NCBI RefSeq assembly: GCF_024297145.1
Contig: NZ_JANCTC010000004.1
Span: 186,001 to 250,000 of the forward strand
Reading direction: 5' to 3'
DNA from: Mesorhizobium sp. LMG 17147
GTDB lineage: Bacteria > Pseudomonadota > Alphaproteobacteria > Rhizobiales > Rhizobiaceae
DNA length: 64,000 bases
The position numbers and the translations under genes are program-made. The notes beneath the pieces are model-generated. The model saw only the letters and a list, made by a program, of their open reading frames with translations. It made no database searches and was not told the DNA's origin. Below, piece by piece: positions 17,574 to 26,587 of this stretch. Positions within the stretch are counted from its first letter, which is position 1. Each line of letters begins with the position of its first letter.

Positions 17574-18803
17574 TCAGCTGTCGTCTTCGCCTGCGGCCGG
17601 TGCTGTCTGGCCCACGGCCTTGCGGCGCAGCAGCTTGGTCAGCTTCCAGACCATTGGGCTGTGCTTGATGAATGCTTTCAGGCTTGCGCCGTGCCTGAGC
17701 GCCAGCGCCAGCGCGCGACCTTTCAGCGTCAGCGGAACCAGCGCCTCGAAATGTTGCGTTTCGACATCGCACCACAATCGCTTGTAGGGTTCGTCACCGA
17801 CCGAGAAATCATAGATTTCAAAACCCGCCTCGCAAGCTTCCTGGATGTTCTCGAAGAACAGGAAGTCGCCGGGGCTGGTGTGTGCGAGCTCGTCCTCGGC
17901 GATCGCCCCGAATTCGCAGATCAGCCGCTTGCCCGAGCGGCTCGATCCGGTGACCGCACGAAGCTTGCCGGCGACTTCCAGCCCATGCAGCACGAAGGAC
18001 GGATCTTCCTCTTGGAGCGCGTCGGTAAACAGCGAGCGAAAAAAAGCACGCACCTCCGCTTCACCGAAAACATTGGCGATGCCCATCTTGCGGAAGCGGA
18101 ATTCCTTCATCTCGAAAAAGGCGTCGAGCAGCCTGTTCACCTCGTCCGCAGTCCTCGCCTCGATGCGGCAATGGCTGCCGACGGCCCCGAATTTGCGCGC
18201 CTGCGAGCGATGCTTCTTGCGCCTGCGCTTGCCGCTCACGCGGGTGAGCAATGCATCAAACCCTCCTACAAGACCGGCGGCCAGAGACAGATTGGGGCTC
18301 GAAAAATGCGGCAAGGCGGAGAGCGGGTTGGCAACGCCGTCGAGATCGGGCAGCAGCCGCTCTAGCGCAACAAGATCGATATCACGCCGCACCTTGGCAA
18401 TCGCAGCCAGCATAGAACGGATCGCCGCGTTATCGGCATTCGCCAGCCATTGCGGGTCGGCGGCGGCAAAATTGCCGTTGGCATGGCGGCCGCCCATGAA
18501 CCGGGCGACGCGGAACGCTCCACTGCGAGTGACCTCCAGCGCCAACGAGAAAACCGGCCTGTTGTCGGCGCGCAGCGTCGCAACGACAACGTCGGCGCCG
18601 GTATGTGCGGCCCAGTTCAGGATCCAGCCTGCGCTCTGCGCCGGGGCAAAAAGCGCCGAACGGCAGAATTCGGCGTACGCCGCCAGCGCCGCCCTATCGG
18701 CAACCGAGATCGACAAGCCGGCTTTGCCGGCCGGCGAGGTATACGGCGACGCCTCGCTGCTTGCCAGCCGATTGCCGTCAAATGACGCGGTGGCGTCAAC
18801 CAT
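17574..18803 (-). CDS. FemAB/CelD-like GNAT acyltransferase of the polysaccharide cluster
   Basis: 409 aa, soluble. The middle and C-terminal half carry the Acetyltransf_6 (BcsL/CelD-like) fold: KRRRKKHRSQARKF basic stretch, FFEMKEFRFRKMG, then VLHGLEVAGKLRAVTGSSRSGKRLICEFGA and SPGDFLFFENIQEACEAGFEIYDFSVGDEPYKRLWC, the family's conserved D-F-x-x-G-x-x-x-Y-K block. Such proteins transfer acyl or amino-acyl groups to sugars. In holdfast loci an N-acyltransferase of this type (HfsK) modifies the polysaccharide; that role here is inferred from context. Convergent with the co-polymerase gene (22 bases apart) and divergent from the deacetylase. Confidence 0.8.
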   Translation of the reverse strand: MVDATASFDGNRLASSEASPYTSPAGKAGLSISVADRAALAAYAEFCRSALFAPAQSAGWILNWAAHTGADVVVATLRADNRPVFSLALEVTRSGAFRVARFMGGRHANGNFAAADPQWLANADNAAIRSMLAAIAKVRRDIDLVALERLLPDLDGVANPLSALPHFSSPNLSLAAGLVGGFDALLTRVSGKRRRKKHRSQARKFGAVGSHCRIEARTADEVNRLLDAFFEMKEFRFRKMGIANVFGEAEVRAFFRSLFTDALQEEDPSFVLHGLEVAGKLRAVTGSSRSGKRLICEFGAIAEDELAHTSPGDFLFFENIQEACEAGFEIYDFSVGDEPYKRLWCDVETQHFEALVPLTLKGRALALALRHGASLKAFIKHSPMVWKLTKLLRRKAVGQTAPAAGEDDS

Positions 18804-18892
18804 ACCTCAATCCTTAGGGCGTATTCGTCGCGATTGGGGGTCCGCGCAGGCGCATTCCATGCTTGATGAGCTTAGGCGCAAAAGGTGAATGA

Positions 18893-19951
18893 ATGATCGA
18901 CGGGGGCGAGGCAATTCGCAAACTGGCGCTCAATCTCGCCCGCTATTCCGGTCTAGCGCCGCTGGCCAAGCCGTTTATCGGCGGCCTTGGCGTCATCCTG
19001 ATGCTGCATCGGGTCACCGCGACGCCGGAAAAGCCGAATGGCGTCAACCGGCACTTGAACATCGCGCCTGGGTTCCTCGATGTCGTGATCGCCGATATGA
19101 AGGCGAACGGCTACAGGTTCGTCACGCTGGACGAGGCGATCGAGCGCATCAAGGCGGGCGACAAGGACGGCCAGTTCGCGACGATCACCGCCGACGACGC
19201 CTATCGAGACAACATGACCGAGGCGCTGCCGGTGTTGGAGAAGCACGGCGCGCCGATCACCATCTACGTCGCGCCTGGACTGATCGACGGCGCTGCCGAT
19301 CTGTGGTGGGACGTGGTTGAGGATATCGTTAATGCGCGCGATCGCCTGAAGCTGACGACGCCGGACGGCCCGGTGACGATCGACTGCTCGAACCTGGGAA
19401 AAAAGGTCCAGGCCAATGCGCGCCTGCACGCCTATCTGACGCTGAAGGTGCGCGAGCGTGAGCAGCGTGCGGTGTTGCGCGATCTGGCGCGCTCGAACGG
19501 CATCGAGTTGGGCGGTCCGCGCCCGAGCACGCTGATGAACTGGGACGAGATCCGCACCATGGCCAGGCACCCGTTGGTGACGATCGGCGCGCATAGCGTC
19601 AATCATTGCAATCTGAAGCGGCTTTCCGAGAGCGACGCGCGGCATGAGATCGGCGACGTCAAGCGCATATTGCAGGCCAAACTCGGCGAGGAGCCGCGCC
19701 ATTTCGCCTATCCCTACGGTCATGCCAGCGCAGTCGGCCGCCGCGAAGTGGGCCTTGTCCGCGATGCCGGCTATGCGTCGGCGGTGACGACCCGCCACGG
19801 CGTACTGCGCGCCGAGCATGCCGGGTTCCTGCATGCCCTGCCGCGCATTTCAGTCAACGGCCGCTATCAGAGCATCGCCCACATCCGAACCATGTTGTCG
19901 GGCGTGACGACGCCGCTGGCCAATGCTGGCAAGACGGTGGTGACGATTTAA
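18893..19951 (+). CDS. Polysaccharide deacetylase (NodB-homology) family protein
   Basis: 352 aa; aaaggtg precedes the ATG. The NodB-like CE4 domain is seen as VILMLHRV at the first strand, TADDAYRDNMTEALPVLEKHG (motif 1, where the usual TFDDGY has Ala for Gly but both Asp are kept), GAHSVNHCNL (motif 2, the metal His pair) and HFAYPYGHASAVG (motif 3). No signal peptide is obvious; a short hydrophobic segment (IGGLGVILML) belongs to the fold. It would remove N- or O-acetyl groups from the polysaccharide or its precursor, as HfsH does in Caulobacter. It shares an 89-base promoter region with the divergent acyltransferase gene and overlaps the convergent DUF2842 gene by 4 bases. Confidence 0.88.
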   Translation: MIDGGEAIRKLALNLARYSGLAPLAKPFIGGLGVILMLHRVTATPEKPNGVNRHLNIAPGFLDVVIADMKANGYRFVTLDEAIERIKAGDKDGQFATITADDAYRDNMTEALPVLEKHGAPITIYVAPGLIDGAADLWWDVVEDIVNARDRLKLTTPDGPVTIDCSNLGKKVQANARLHAYLTLKVREREQRAVLRDLARSNGIELGGPRPSTLMNWDEIRTMARHPLVTIGAHSVNHCNLKRLSESDARHEIGDVKRILQAKLGEEPRHFAYPYGHASAVGRREVGLVRDAGYASAVTTRHGVLRAEHAGFLHALPRISVNGRYQSIAHIRTMLSGVTTPLANAGKTVVTI

Positions 19952-20175
19952 CTGTTGCCTCGGCCCTTCGGCCGCGGCTCGAGGATCAGCCACTTGATGA
20001 TGCCCATCGCCGGCAGCACCCACAAAAGCCCGCTCAGCAGGAAGAAGATGAAGTGCGCCAGCGGCCCGGACTGCGACAGTTGGGCGACCGCGACGATCGA
20101 GGCGACCAGCGCATAGACGACGACCAGCACTACCAGCAGGAAGCTTCCGATCAGCTTTTTCAGGCGAATGGGCAT
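19948..20175 (-). CDS. DUF2842 small membrane protein
   Basis: 75 aa from the ATG at 20175. Two transmembrane helices (SFLLVVLVVVYALVASIVAV and FFLLSGLLWVLPAMGIIKWL) are joined by the short loop QLSQSGPLAHFI; this is the DUF2842 pattern of alphaproteobacteria. A longer frame upstream has no family resemblance. Function unknown. It sits back to back with ctaA. Confidence 0.82.
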   Translation of the reverse strand: MPIRLKKLIGSFLLVVLVVVYALVASIVAVAQLSQSGPLAHFIFFLLSGLLWVLPAMGIIKWLILEPRPKGRGNS

Positions 20176-20326
20176 GGCGCGATCTCGTTGATCGCTATCG
20201 CTTAGGCCGAACGGCGAATGCGCGCAACCCGCCAGAAACGGCGCGACGGCGTGCCGCGTCGCCCGGCCTTGCAAGCCGGGTTGCGATGGTTCACCAATCC
20301 GCGACTTCAACTGCCGGGACAAACCC

Positions 20327-21421
20327 ATGGCTGCTGCCATATCCGACGACGCGCCCTTCGCCGCCCGCGATCGAGACCTTCGCAATCGTGCACTGGTGCG
20401 CGGTTGGCTCTATGTCGTGCTGCTCGTGCTGTTTGCGCTGGTGGTGGTCGGCGGCGCTACGAGGCTCACCGATTCCGGCCTGTCGATCACCGAATGGCAG
20501 CCGATTCACGGCGTCATCCCGCCGCTCAACGATTCCGAGTGGCAGGAGGAGTTCCTGCGCTACCAGCAGATCCCGCAATATGCCGAACTCAACAAGGGCA
20601 TGAGCATCGAGGCGTTCAAGTCGATCTTCTGGTGGGAATGGGTGCATCGTATCCTGGCACGTAGTGTCGGCGTGGTCTTCGCCCTGCCGCTGCTGTTCTT
20701 CTGGGTGACGCGCCGCATTGAGCGGGGCCTCGGCACGAGATTGTCGGGCATCCTCCTGCTCGGCGGGCTGCAGGGCGCGATAGGCTGGTGGATGGTGGCA
20801 TCCGGCCTGGTTGACCGGGTTTCGGTCAGCCAATACCGGCTGGCGACGCATCTGACGCTGGCGGCGCTGATCTTCACGGCGACCATGGTTGTCGCGCGTG
20901 GGCTGGCGCCGCACTCGGAACCTGCCGCCGACCGCTCGACGCAACGTCTGGCCGGCTTTCTGGTGCTGCTGGCGCTCGTCCAGATCTATCTCGGCGGGCT
21001 GGTCGCGGGGCTTGACGCCGGCTTGAGCTACAACACCTGGCCGCTGATGGACGGCAAGCTGGTCCCTGGCGACCTGCTGCTGCTCGAGCCGGCGTGGCGC
21101 AATTTCTTCGAAAATCCGAAGACGGTGCAGTTCGTCCACCGGATCGGCGCCTACACGATCTTCGCGGTCGCGCTCTGGCACATGATTGCGACACGCCGGC
21201 GTCTGCCGGGCACGACGCATGCCCGACGCGCGACGCTGCTGTTCCTGATTGTCGTGGTGCAGGCGTCGATCGGCATCGGCACCCTATTGATGCAGGTGCC
21301 GCTGCACATGGCCCTGACGCATCAGGCATTCGCGCTGGTTCTGCTGGGCTTCGCCGCCGCGCATTGGCGCGGTACCAAGGGCGCTTACCCGCTGCCCCAC
21401 GAGATCGCTCTCAGAGGCTGA
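20327..21421 (+). CDS. ctaA: Heme A synthase (CtaA/COX15)
   Basis: 364 aa. The enzyme oxidises the C8 methyl of heme O to the formyl of heme A for cytochrome aa3 oxidase. Eight hydrophobic helices in two four-helix bundles are visible. Family features: [19 protein letters not shown] in helix 1, [17 protein letters not shown] (first heme His), [27 protein letters not shown], and [19 protein letters not shown] with the second-bundle His. It is the type 2 (alphaproteobacterial/mitochondrial-like) form without the Cys pair of Gram-positive CtaA. Its stop overlaps the convergent kinase gene by 11 bases. Confidence 0.96.
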   Translation: MAAAISDDAPFAARDRDLRNRALVRGWLYVVLLVLFALVVVGGATRLTDSGLSITEWQPIHGVIPPLNDSEWQEEFLRYQQIPQYAELNKGMSIEAFKSIFWWEWVHRILARSVGVVFALPLLFFWVTRRIERGLGTRLSGILLLGGLQGAIGWWMVASGLVDRVSVSQYRLATHLTLAALIFTATMVVARGLAPHSEPAADRSTQRLAGFLVLLALVQIYLGGLVAGLDAGLSYNTWPLMDGKLVPGDLLLLEPAWRNFFENPKTVQFVHRIGAYTIFAVALWHMIATRRRLPGTTHARRATLLFLIVVVQASIGIGTLLMQVPLHMALTHQAFALVLLGFAAAHWRGTKGAYPLPHEIALRG

Positions 21422-22250
21422 GCCGCACCCGCCGGATTGCCGCGGCAATCGCCAGCTCGCGGTTTTCGTCGACCGCATTGCGATCTTCATGGTGCCATGC
21501 AGCCGACAGGCAGCCATAGGCAACGGCGTGGTCCAGTACGGCAGGCCCCGTCTGGCCGAGCGTAGCGCCAAAGACTTGCGCCATATGGGCGATCCGTCTC
21601 GGATCGAGGCAAAGATCATCTCGGTCGAGTGGGTTGTAGAACATGTTGGCGGCATCGAAACCCGGGTCGCCGAGGACGCCCTTCGGATCGATTGCCAGCC
21701 AGCCGCGTGGACCGTGCATGATGTTGTCGTGATGCAGGTCGCCATGCAGCGGCCGTACGTCGTGCGGATTGGACAACAGCCGTTCCGCGATTTCGGCAGC
21801 TTCGACATACAGGCTCTTTTCGCCGGCGGCGCGATCGGCCTTCGCCTTTTTGAACAGGCTGGAAAACCGTCTCCGCAACGGCTGAAGGTCCGGCGGGGCG
21901 GCGTGCTTCGACGGCGAGACCAGTCTTGTCATCACCTCGGCCGCGATGGCGGTGGCGGCATTGTCGTCCTGATCCGCAATGATCTGTGACAGCGAGATTT
22001 CGCCGGCGTATTCGAGCAGCATGCGGTGGCCGTCGCGGCCGAGCAGCCGCACCGCGCCTTCGCCGCGTCGCCAGGCGAGGAAATGCTCGCCACGCAACTC
22101 GTCCTCCACATCGTCGAAAGGCTTTAGATCCTTGACGATTGCCGGTGAGCCGTCCTCGCGAACAACTTTCCAGATGCGGCTACTGAACGTTTCGGCAATG
22201 AGCTCCGGCGCGCCGACCTTCCAGCGCTTTGGAAATCTCGGCGCATCCAT
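21411..22250 (-). CDS. APH(6)/hydroxyurea-type phosphotransferase family protein
   Basis: 279 aa, protein-kinase-like fold. The Lys of the small lobe is Lys40 (PAIVKDLKP); the catalytic loop is HGDLHHDN at 169-176 and the metal-binding IDPKG at 187-191 (Asp188), as in aminoglycoside and macrolide phosphotransferases. The similarity is to the APH_6_hur Pfam family, which contains streptomycin 6-phosphotransferases and hydroxyurea-resistance kinases. A role in resistance cannot be concluded: such genes are common on rhizobial chromosomes and may phosphorylate a small metabolite. It begins directly next to the argC stop, so it is read with argC and speB. Confidence 0.85.
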   Translation of the reverse strand: MDAPRFPKRWKVGAPELIAETFSSRIWKVVREDGSPAIVKDLKPFDDVEDELRGEHFLAWRRGEGAVRLLGRDGHRMLLEYAGEISLSQIIADQDDNAATAIAAEVMTRLVSPSKHAAPPDLQPLRRRFSSLFKKAKADRAAGEKSLYVEAAEIAERLLSNPHDVRPLHGDLHHDNIMHGPRGWLAIDPKGVLGDPGFDAANMFYNPLDRDDLCLDPRRIAHMAQVFGATLGQTGPAVLDHAVAYGCLSAAWHHEDRNAVDENRELAIAAAIRRVRLSL

Positions 22251-23177
22251 TCAAAGGCCGAGCATCAGATCCATGTTCTGCACAGCGGCGCCAGAGGCGC
22301 CCTTGCCGAGATTGTCGTAGACGGCAATCAGCAGCGCCTGCGCCCTGTTATCATTGGCAAAGACATAGAGCTTCATCCGGTTGGTGCCGTTGTAGATCTC
22401 CGGATCGATGTCGGGCATGCGTTCCTGATGCAGATACGGCGCCACCTCGACCACGCCGCCATCGATGGAAGCGAAATGATCGGCGATTGCCGCATGAAGC
22501 TCGGCGCCGGTCGGCACATGGTCGAGGCCGCCGAGTTGCAGCGGCACCACGGTGATCATGCCTTGCGCGAAATTGCCGACTGCCGGCTGCATGATCGGAT
22601 CGTGCGAAAGCTTGGCATAGGTCCTGAGCTCAGGCACGTGCTTGTGCTGCAGCGTCAGCCCGTAGGGCAGGAATTCCGGCGCATCCTCGCCCTTGGCGAC
22701 ATAATCCTCGATCATCGGCCGGCCGCCGCCGGAATAGCCGGAAATGCCGTTGACGGTGACCGGAAAATTGGCCGGCAACAGCCCCGCCGCAACCAGCGGC
22801 CGCAGCGTCGCGATCGGTCCTTGCGGCCAGCAGCCCGGATTGGCGACGCGCTTCGCCGAAGCGATCTTCTTCGCCTGTTCCTTGTCCATTTCGGCGAAAC
22901 CATATTCCCAGCCCTCGGCGACGCGATGCGCCGTCGAGGCGTCGATCACCTTGGTGGTGTCATTGGCGATCAGCGAAACGCTTTCCTTAGCGGCCGCGTC
23001 CGGTAGGCAGAGGATCGCTACATCGGCGGCATTGAGGAACTCGGCGCGCGCTGCCGTTTCCTTGCGGCGTTCGGCCGGGATGGAGATGATTTCCAGGTCG
23101 CCGCGCTCGGCAAGCAGCGCCCTTATCTGCAAACCGGTGGTGCCGTGCTCGCCGTCGATGAAGATTTTCGGTCTCAT
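22251..23177 (-). CDS. argC: N-acetyl-gamma-glutamyl-phosphate reductase (type 2)
   Basis: 308 aa. ArgC reduces N-acetyl-glutamyl phosphate to the semialdehyde in arginine synthesis. KIFIDGEHGTTGLQIRALL is the NADP-binding start, and the catalytic Cys is Cys116 in VANPGCWPQG. The short length and the DGEHGTTG start define the type 2 (AstD-unrelated, alphaproteobacterial) subclass. It follows speB by 29 bases and touches the APH-like gene, so the three probably form one leftward unit. Confidence 0.95.
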   Translation of the reverse strand: MRPKIFIDGEHGTTGLQIRALLAERGDLEIISIPAERRKETAARAEFLNAADVAILCLPDAAAKESVSLIANDTTKVIDASTAHRVAEGWEYGFAEMDKEQAKKIASAKRVANPGCWPQGPIATLRPLVAAGLLPANFPVTVNGISGYSGGGRPMIEDYVAKGEDAPEFLPYGLTLQHKHVPELRTYAKLSHDPIMQPAVGNFAQGMITVVPLQLGGLDHVPTGAELHAAIADHFASIDGGVVEVAPYLHQERMPDIDPEIYNGTNRMKLYVFANDNRAQALLIAVYDNLGKGASGAAVQNMDLMLGL

Positions 23178-23206
23178 TGCCTGCCAAAATTCCTGTTATC
23201 TCAAAG

Positions 23207-24214
23207 CTATATGCCGCTTGCCTGATTCAATCCGGCAACGCTGTGGTTGCTCTGGTTCATGTCCTCGAGCCGGGCCTTTCGTTCCGCCAGCAGCCCGAGA
23301 TAGTGCATGGCCACCATCGAGCCGGCAATTGCCGTTATATCGGCGTGATCATAGGCTGGCGCAACCTCGACGACGTCGGCGCCGACGATATCGACCTGGT
23401 TGATCTGGCGCAGCACCGACAGGATCTTTGCCGAAGACGGGCCTCCCGCGACCGGCGTTCCCGTGCCGGGCGCAAAAGCCGGATCCAGACAATCGATGTC
23501 GAAAGTGACGTAGGTCTTCTTGCCGCCCGTACGGTCGACGATGGCATAGGCGATATCGGACGCCCGCATTTCCTCCACTTCATGGCCATATAGGATCTTG
23601 ATGCCGAACGTGTCGGGTGCATGGGTGCGGATGCCGATCTGGATCGAGCGGTCGGGATCGATGATGCCCTCCTTGACCGCACGGCCGACGAAGGAGCCGT
23701 GATCGATGCGCTTGCCGTCGTCGGGCCAGGTGTCCTGATGTGCGTCGAACTGCACCAGGGCCAACGGGCCGTGGATGGCGGCATGCGCCTTGAGCAGCGG
23801 CCAGGTGACGAAATGGTCGCCGCCGAGCGATAGCAGGAAGGCGCCGGATTTCAGGATCTTCGCCGCTTCGCGCTCGATTGTAGCAGGCGTCTTCTGGTGG
23901 TTGCCGCTGTCGAGCAGGCAGTCGCCATAATCGACCACGGCGAGATGTTCGAACAGGTCGCGCGAAAACGGATATTGCGGATCGTTGTCGAGGATGGCCG
24001 AGGCGCGGCGAATCCCCTGTGGTCCGAAACGCGCGCCCGGCCGATTGGTGACCGCCGCATCGAAGGGAATGCCCCACACCACCGCATCGGCGCCCTTCAC
24101 GTCCTTCGAATATTTGCGCCGCATGAACGACAGCGCGCCGGCATAGGTCGGCTCGAACGACGCGCCTGTCCTGGAGCGGGTGGTGAAGGCGTGATCGATG
24201 GTCCTTGGCGGCAT
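23207..24214 (-). CDS. speB: Agmatinase
   Basis: 335 aa from the ATG at 24214, which has caggaga upstream; the frame runs on to 24256 without a comparable site. Agmatinase hydrolyses agmatine to putrescine and urea. The binuclear Mn site is intact: GGDHFVTWPL (His), FDAHQDTW (Asp-His-Asp) and TFDIDCLDPAFAPGTGTP (Asp-x-Asp). VEVAPAYDHADITAIAG is the family's C-terminal block. It belongs to the ureohydrolase superfamily; guanidinobutyrase is the close alternative, but the agmatinase subgroup fits better. First gene of the speB-argC unit. Confidence 0.9.
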   Translation of the reverse strand: MPPRTIDHAFTTRSRTGASFEPTYAGALSFMRRKYSKDVKGADAVVWGIPFDAAVTNRPGARFGPQGIRRASAILDNDPQYPFSRDLFEHLAVVDYGDCLLDSGNHQKTPATIEREAAKILKSGAFLLSLGGDHFVTWPLLKAHAAIHGPLALVQFDAHQDTWPDDGKRIDHGSFVGRAVKEGIIDPDRSIQIGIRTHAPDTFGIKILYGHEVEEMRASDIAYAIVDRTGGKKTYVTFDIDCLDPAFAPGTGTPVAGGPSSAKILSVLRQINQVDIVGADVVEVAPAYDHADITAIAGSMVAMHYLGLLAERKARLEDMNQSNHSVAGLNQASGI

Positions 24215-24519
24215 GAAGCGATCTCCTGTGCGTCGACGCGCAACCTTATTGGACATAATTCTCAGAATTGCGACCCCTGCGGAGGATCACGGCCATTCGA
24301 TCCGGTCACAAATCCTTGCTCGCCAGGCGAACCCCGCATGGCCGGCCCGGAGATTGCCTGGTAAATAACCGAAAGTAGCCGCCAACGGCTGCTTCGGCCG
24401 GCATTGATCTGATTTTCCTGCGTTTGCGAAGCCGGCTTCGTTCACCTGCCTGTCACGGGCATCGCTTAACCGGGGTGCGATCCCGGTACGGAGCGATTCT
24501 CGTGCGAACGACTTGTCTC

Positions 24520-25578
24520 ATGCGAACAATTTGGCTGAGCCTTCTGCTTTCCGCGGCGCTGGCGGTCTCCCTTGGCCAGGCATCGGCGGGTGAAACGCGC
24601 GCCAGGCAGATTCTCGACCGTTTCGAGCACGCCAACCAATGGCGCGACCATGTGATGGTGGCCGCGCACCGCGCCGGCGGCATGCAGGCCGGCAAGACGC
24701 TCTATCCCGAAAACTCGATCGCCGCCGTCGAGGCGTCGATCGCAATGGGCGCCGAAATCGTCGAGGTCGACATCAGGCGCTCGAAGGACGGAGAATTCGT
24801 CGTCATGCATGACAGCTGGCTTGACCGCACCACGACCTGCAAGGGCGAGGTGGTCAACCGCACATTGGCCGAACTCAAGACCTGCCGATTGGTGATCGAA
24901 GGCACCGGCGCCGTTACGGGCGAGACGGTCTCGACGTTGCGCGAGATGCTGGTGGCGACCAGGGACAGGATTCTCGTCAACCTCGACAACAAGCTCGACA
25001 CCGGAAGCCTCGCCGGCATGGTCGCCGTCGCCCGCGATCTCGGCATGGCCGAACAGGTGATCGTCAAAGAGAACCTGTGGAATGCGGAGAGGATCGCCAG
25101 GGTCAAGGCTGCCATGGCCGAGATCGGCAGCGGCTTCCAGTTCATGCCGATCATTGCCGATGACGCGGTTCGCGACGCCATGTTTGCCGAGGAACTGAGC
25201 CGGGCCTTCCCGATGCGCGCAGTCGAGATGATCAACTGGCGCATGGGATCAGAGACGCTGACGGAGACCGGCGGCCCGCTGTTCAGCCCGCGCATGCGCG
25301 CGCTGGCGGTGAGGGGCGACTGGCACATCTGGGCCGACACCTATGCCATCGTCAACAAGCCGGGCGGCTTCCTCGCCGGCGGTCGCGGCGACGAGCTGGC
25401 GGTTGCGGCCGGCCTGCCGCGCGAGACTTATGGCTTCTGGGTCGAGCGCGGCGCCACCATCATCCAGACCGACGAACCGAAGGCGGCCATCGGTTGGCTG
25501 GCGGCGAACGGTTTTCGCGTGCCCTACGCCGGTGAGAAGCGCCCGGCCGAGCCGGCGAATACGGCCAGCATTAACTAA
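24520..25578 (+). CDS. Secreted glycerophosphodiester phosphodiesterase-family protein
   Basis: 352 aa from the ATG at 24520. MRTIWLSLLLSAALAVSLGQASAG is a signal peptide with a likely cut at ASA-G. The GDPD TIM-barrel follows: VMVAAHRAGGM (the usual HRG has Ala), LYPENSIAAVEASIAMGAEIVEVDIRRSKDGEFVVMHD (catalytic Glu, E-x-D and His), and LVNLDNKLD. The C-terminus carries ERGATIIQTDEP, the last barrel strand. It is likely a periplasmic enzyme releasing glycerol-3-phosphate or a related product from phosphodiesters. It faces the aldo/keto reductase gene convergently and has no operon partner. Confidence 0.85.
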   Translation: MRTIWLSLLLSAALAVSLGQASAGETRARQILDRFEHANQWRDHVMVAAHRAGGMQAGKTLYPENSIAAVEASIAMGAEIVEVDIRRSKDGEFVVMHDSWLDRTTTCKGEVVNRTLAELKTCRLVIEGTGAVTGETVSTLREMLVATRDRILVNLDNKLDTGSLAGMVAVARDLGMAEQVIVKENLWNAERIARVKAAMAEIGSGFQFMPIIADDAVRDAMFAEELSRAFPMRAVEMINWRMGSETLTETGGPLFSPRMRALAVRGDWHIWADTYAIVNKPGGFLAGGRGDELAVAAGLPRETYGFWVERGATIIQTDEPKAAIGWLAANGFRVPYAGEKRPAEPANTASIN

Positions 25579-25608
25579 CGCCGGGCACGAACCAGAGCGA
25601 TTGCGGCG

Positions 25609-26493
25609 CTACGCGTGAGCGGGGACATTGCCGGCGATACTGTCCAGTTCCTCGATCGCATCTTCGGGCAACGCGAGATCGCCCGCGGCGAGGTTCTCCC
25701 TGAGATGCGCGACGGAAGACGTGCCTGGGATCAGAAGAATGTTGGGCGCGCGGCGAAGCAGCCAGGCGAGCGCGACCTGCATGGGCGTGGCGCCGAGGCG
25801 TGCGGCGACCTTGGACAAGGTCGACGACTGCAACGGATTGAAGCCGCCAAGCGGGAAGAACGGCACATAGGCGATGCCGTCGCGGGCGAGATCGTCAATC
25901 AAGGCATCGTCGCCCCGATGCGCCAGATTGTACTGATTCTGCACGCAGACGATCTTGCAAATCCTGCGGCCTTCGGCGATCTGCGCAGCGGTGACGTTGC
26001 TCAGCCCGATGTGGCGCACGAGGCCCTGTCGCTGAAGCTCGGCGAGCGTCGCAAGCGGCGCCTCGATCGACCCGTCGGCGGGGCCATGCGCGTCGAACAT
26101 GATCCGAAGGTTGACCGCCTCCAGCACGTCGAGCCCGAGATTGTGCAGATTGTCGTGCACCGCCTGGGTGAGTTCTTGGGCCGAGAAGGCCGGCAGCCAC
26201 GATCCGCCCTGGCCGCGCCGGGCGCCGATCTTGGTGACTATAACGAAGTCGTCAGGATAAGGTGCGAGCGCTTCGCGGATCAACAGGTTGGTCACGTGCG
26301 GGCCATAGAAGTCGCTGGTGTCGATGTGGTTGACGCCTTGTGCAACGGCTTCGCGCAGTACGGCCAATGCCGCGTCGTGGTCCTTTGGTGGGCCGAAGAC
26401 GCCGGGCCCTGCGAGCTGCATGGCGCCGTAGCCGAGCCGTCTGACTTTGCGGTCGCCGAGGATGAATGTGCCGGACTGGTCGATACTGGACAT
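25609..26493 (-). CDS. Aldo/keto reductase
   Basis: 294 aa. NADPH-dependent oxidoreductase with the (beta/alpha)8 fold. The tetrad is seen in order: HIDTSDFYGPHVTN (Asp, Tyr), VIVTKIGARRG (Lys) and the next strand LRIMFDAHGPADGS, where the catalytic His is moved. GLSNVTAAQI and QNQYNLAHR follow, then the NADP loop IPGTSSVAHLRENLAA. Similar proteins are called oxidoreductase YeaE/AKR. It is divergent from the LysR gene across 94 bases, the usual arrangement for a LysR-controlled gene. Confidence 0.88.
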   Translation of the reverse strand: MSSIDQSGTFILGDRKVRRLGYGAMQLAGPGVFGPPKDHDAALAVLREAVAQGVNHIDTSDFYGPHVTNLLIREALAPYPDDFVIVTKIGARRGQGGSWLPAFSAQELTQAVHDNLHNLGLDVLEAVNLRIMFDAHGPADGSIEAPLATLAELQRQGLVRHIGLSNVTAAQIAEGRRICKIVCVQNQYNLAHRGDDALIDDLARDGIAYVPFFPLGGFNPLQSSTLSKVAARLGATPMQVALAWLLRRAPNILLIPGTSSVAHLRENLAAGDLALPEDAIEELDSIAGNVPAHA

Positions 26494-26587
26494 GGTCTTT
26501 CTCCTTCAGGGATGGCGCACAGATAGACGCTGTCCGATCCCATGATAATTGGGTACAATCCGCACAGGCTGTGCGGAATGACGAACA

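Noticed and set aside
21411..22250. Streptomycin-resistance gene
   Set aside because: The protein belongs to the APH(6)-like Pfam family, but sits in a housekeeping operon without mobile signs; resistance cannot be claimed from sequence.
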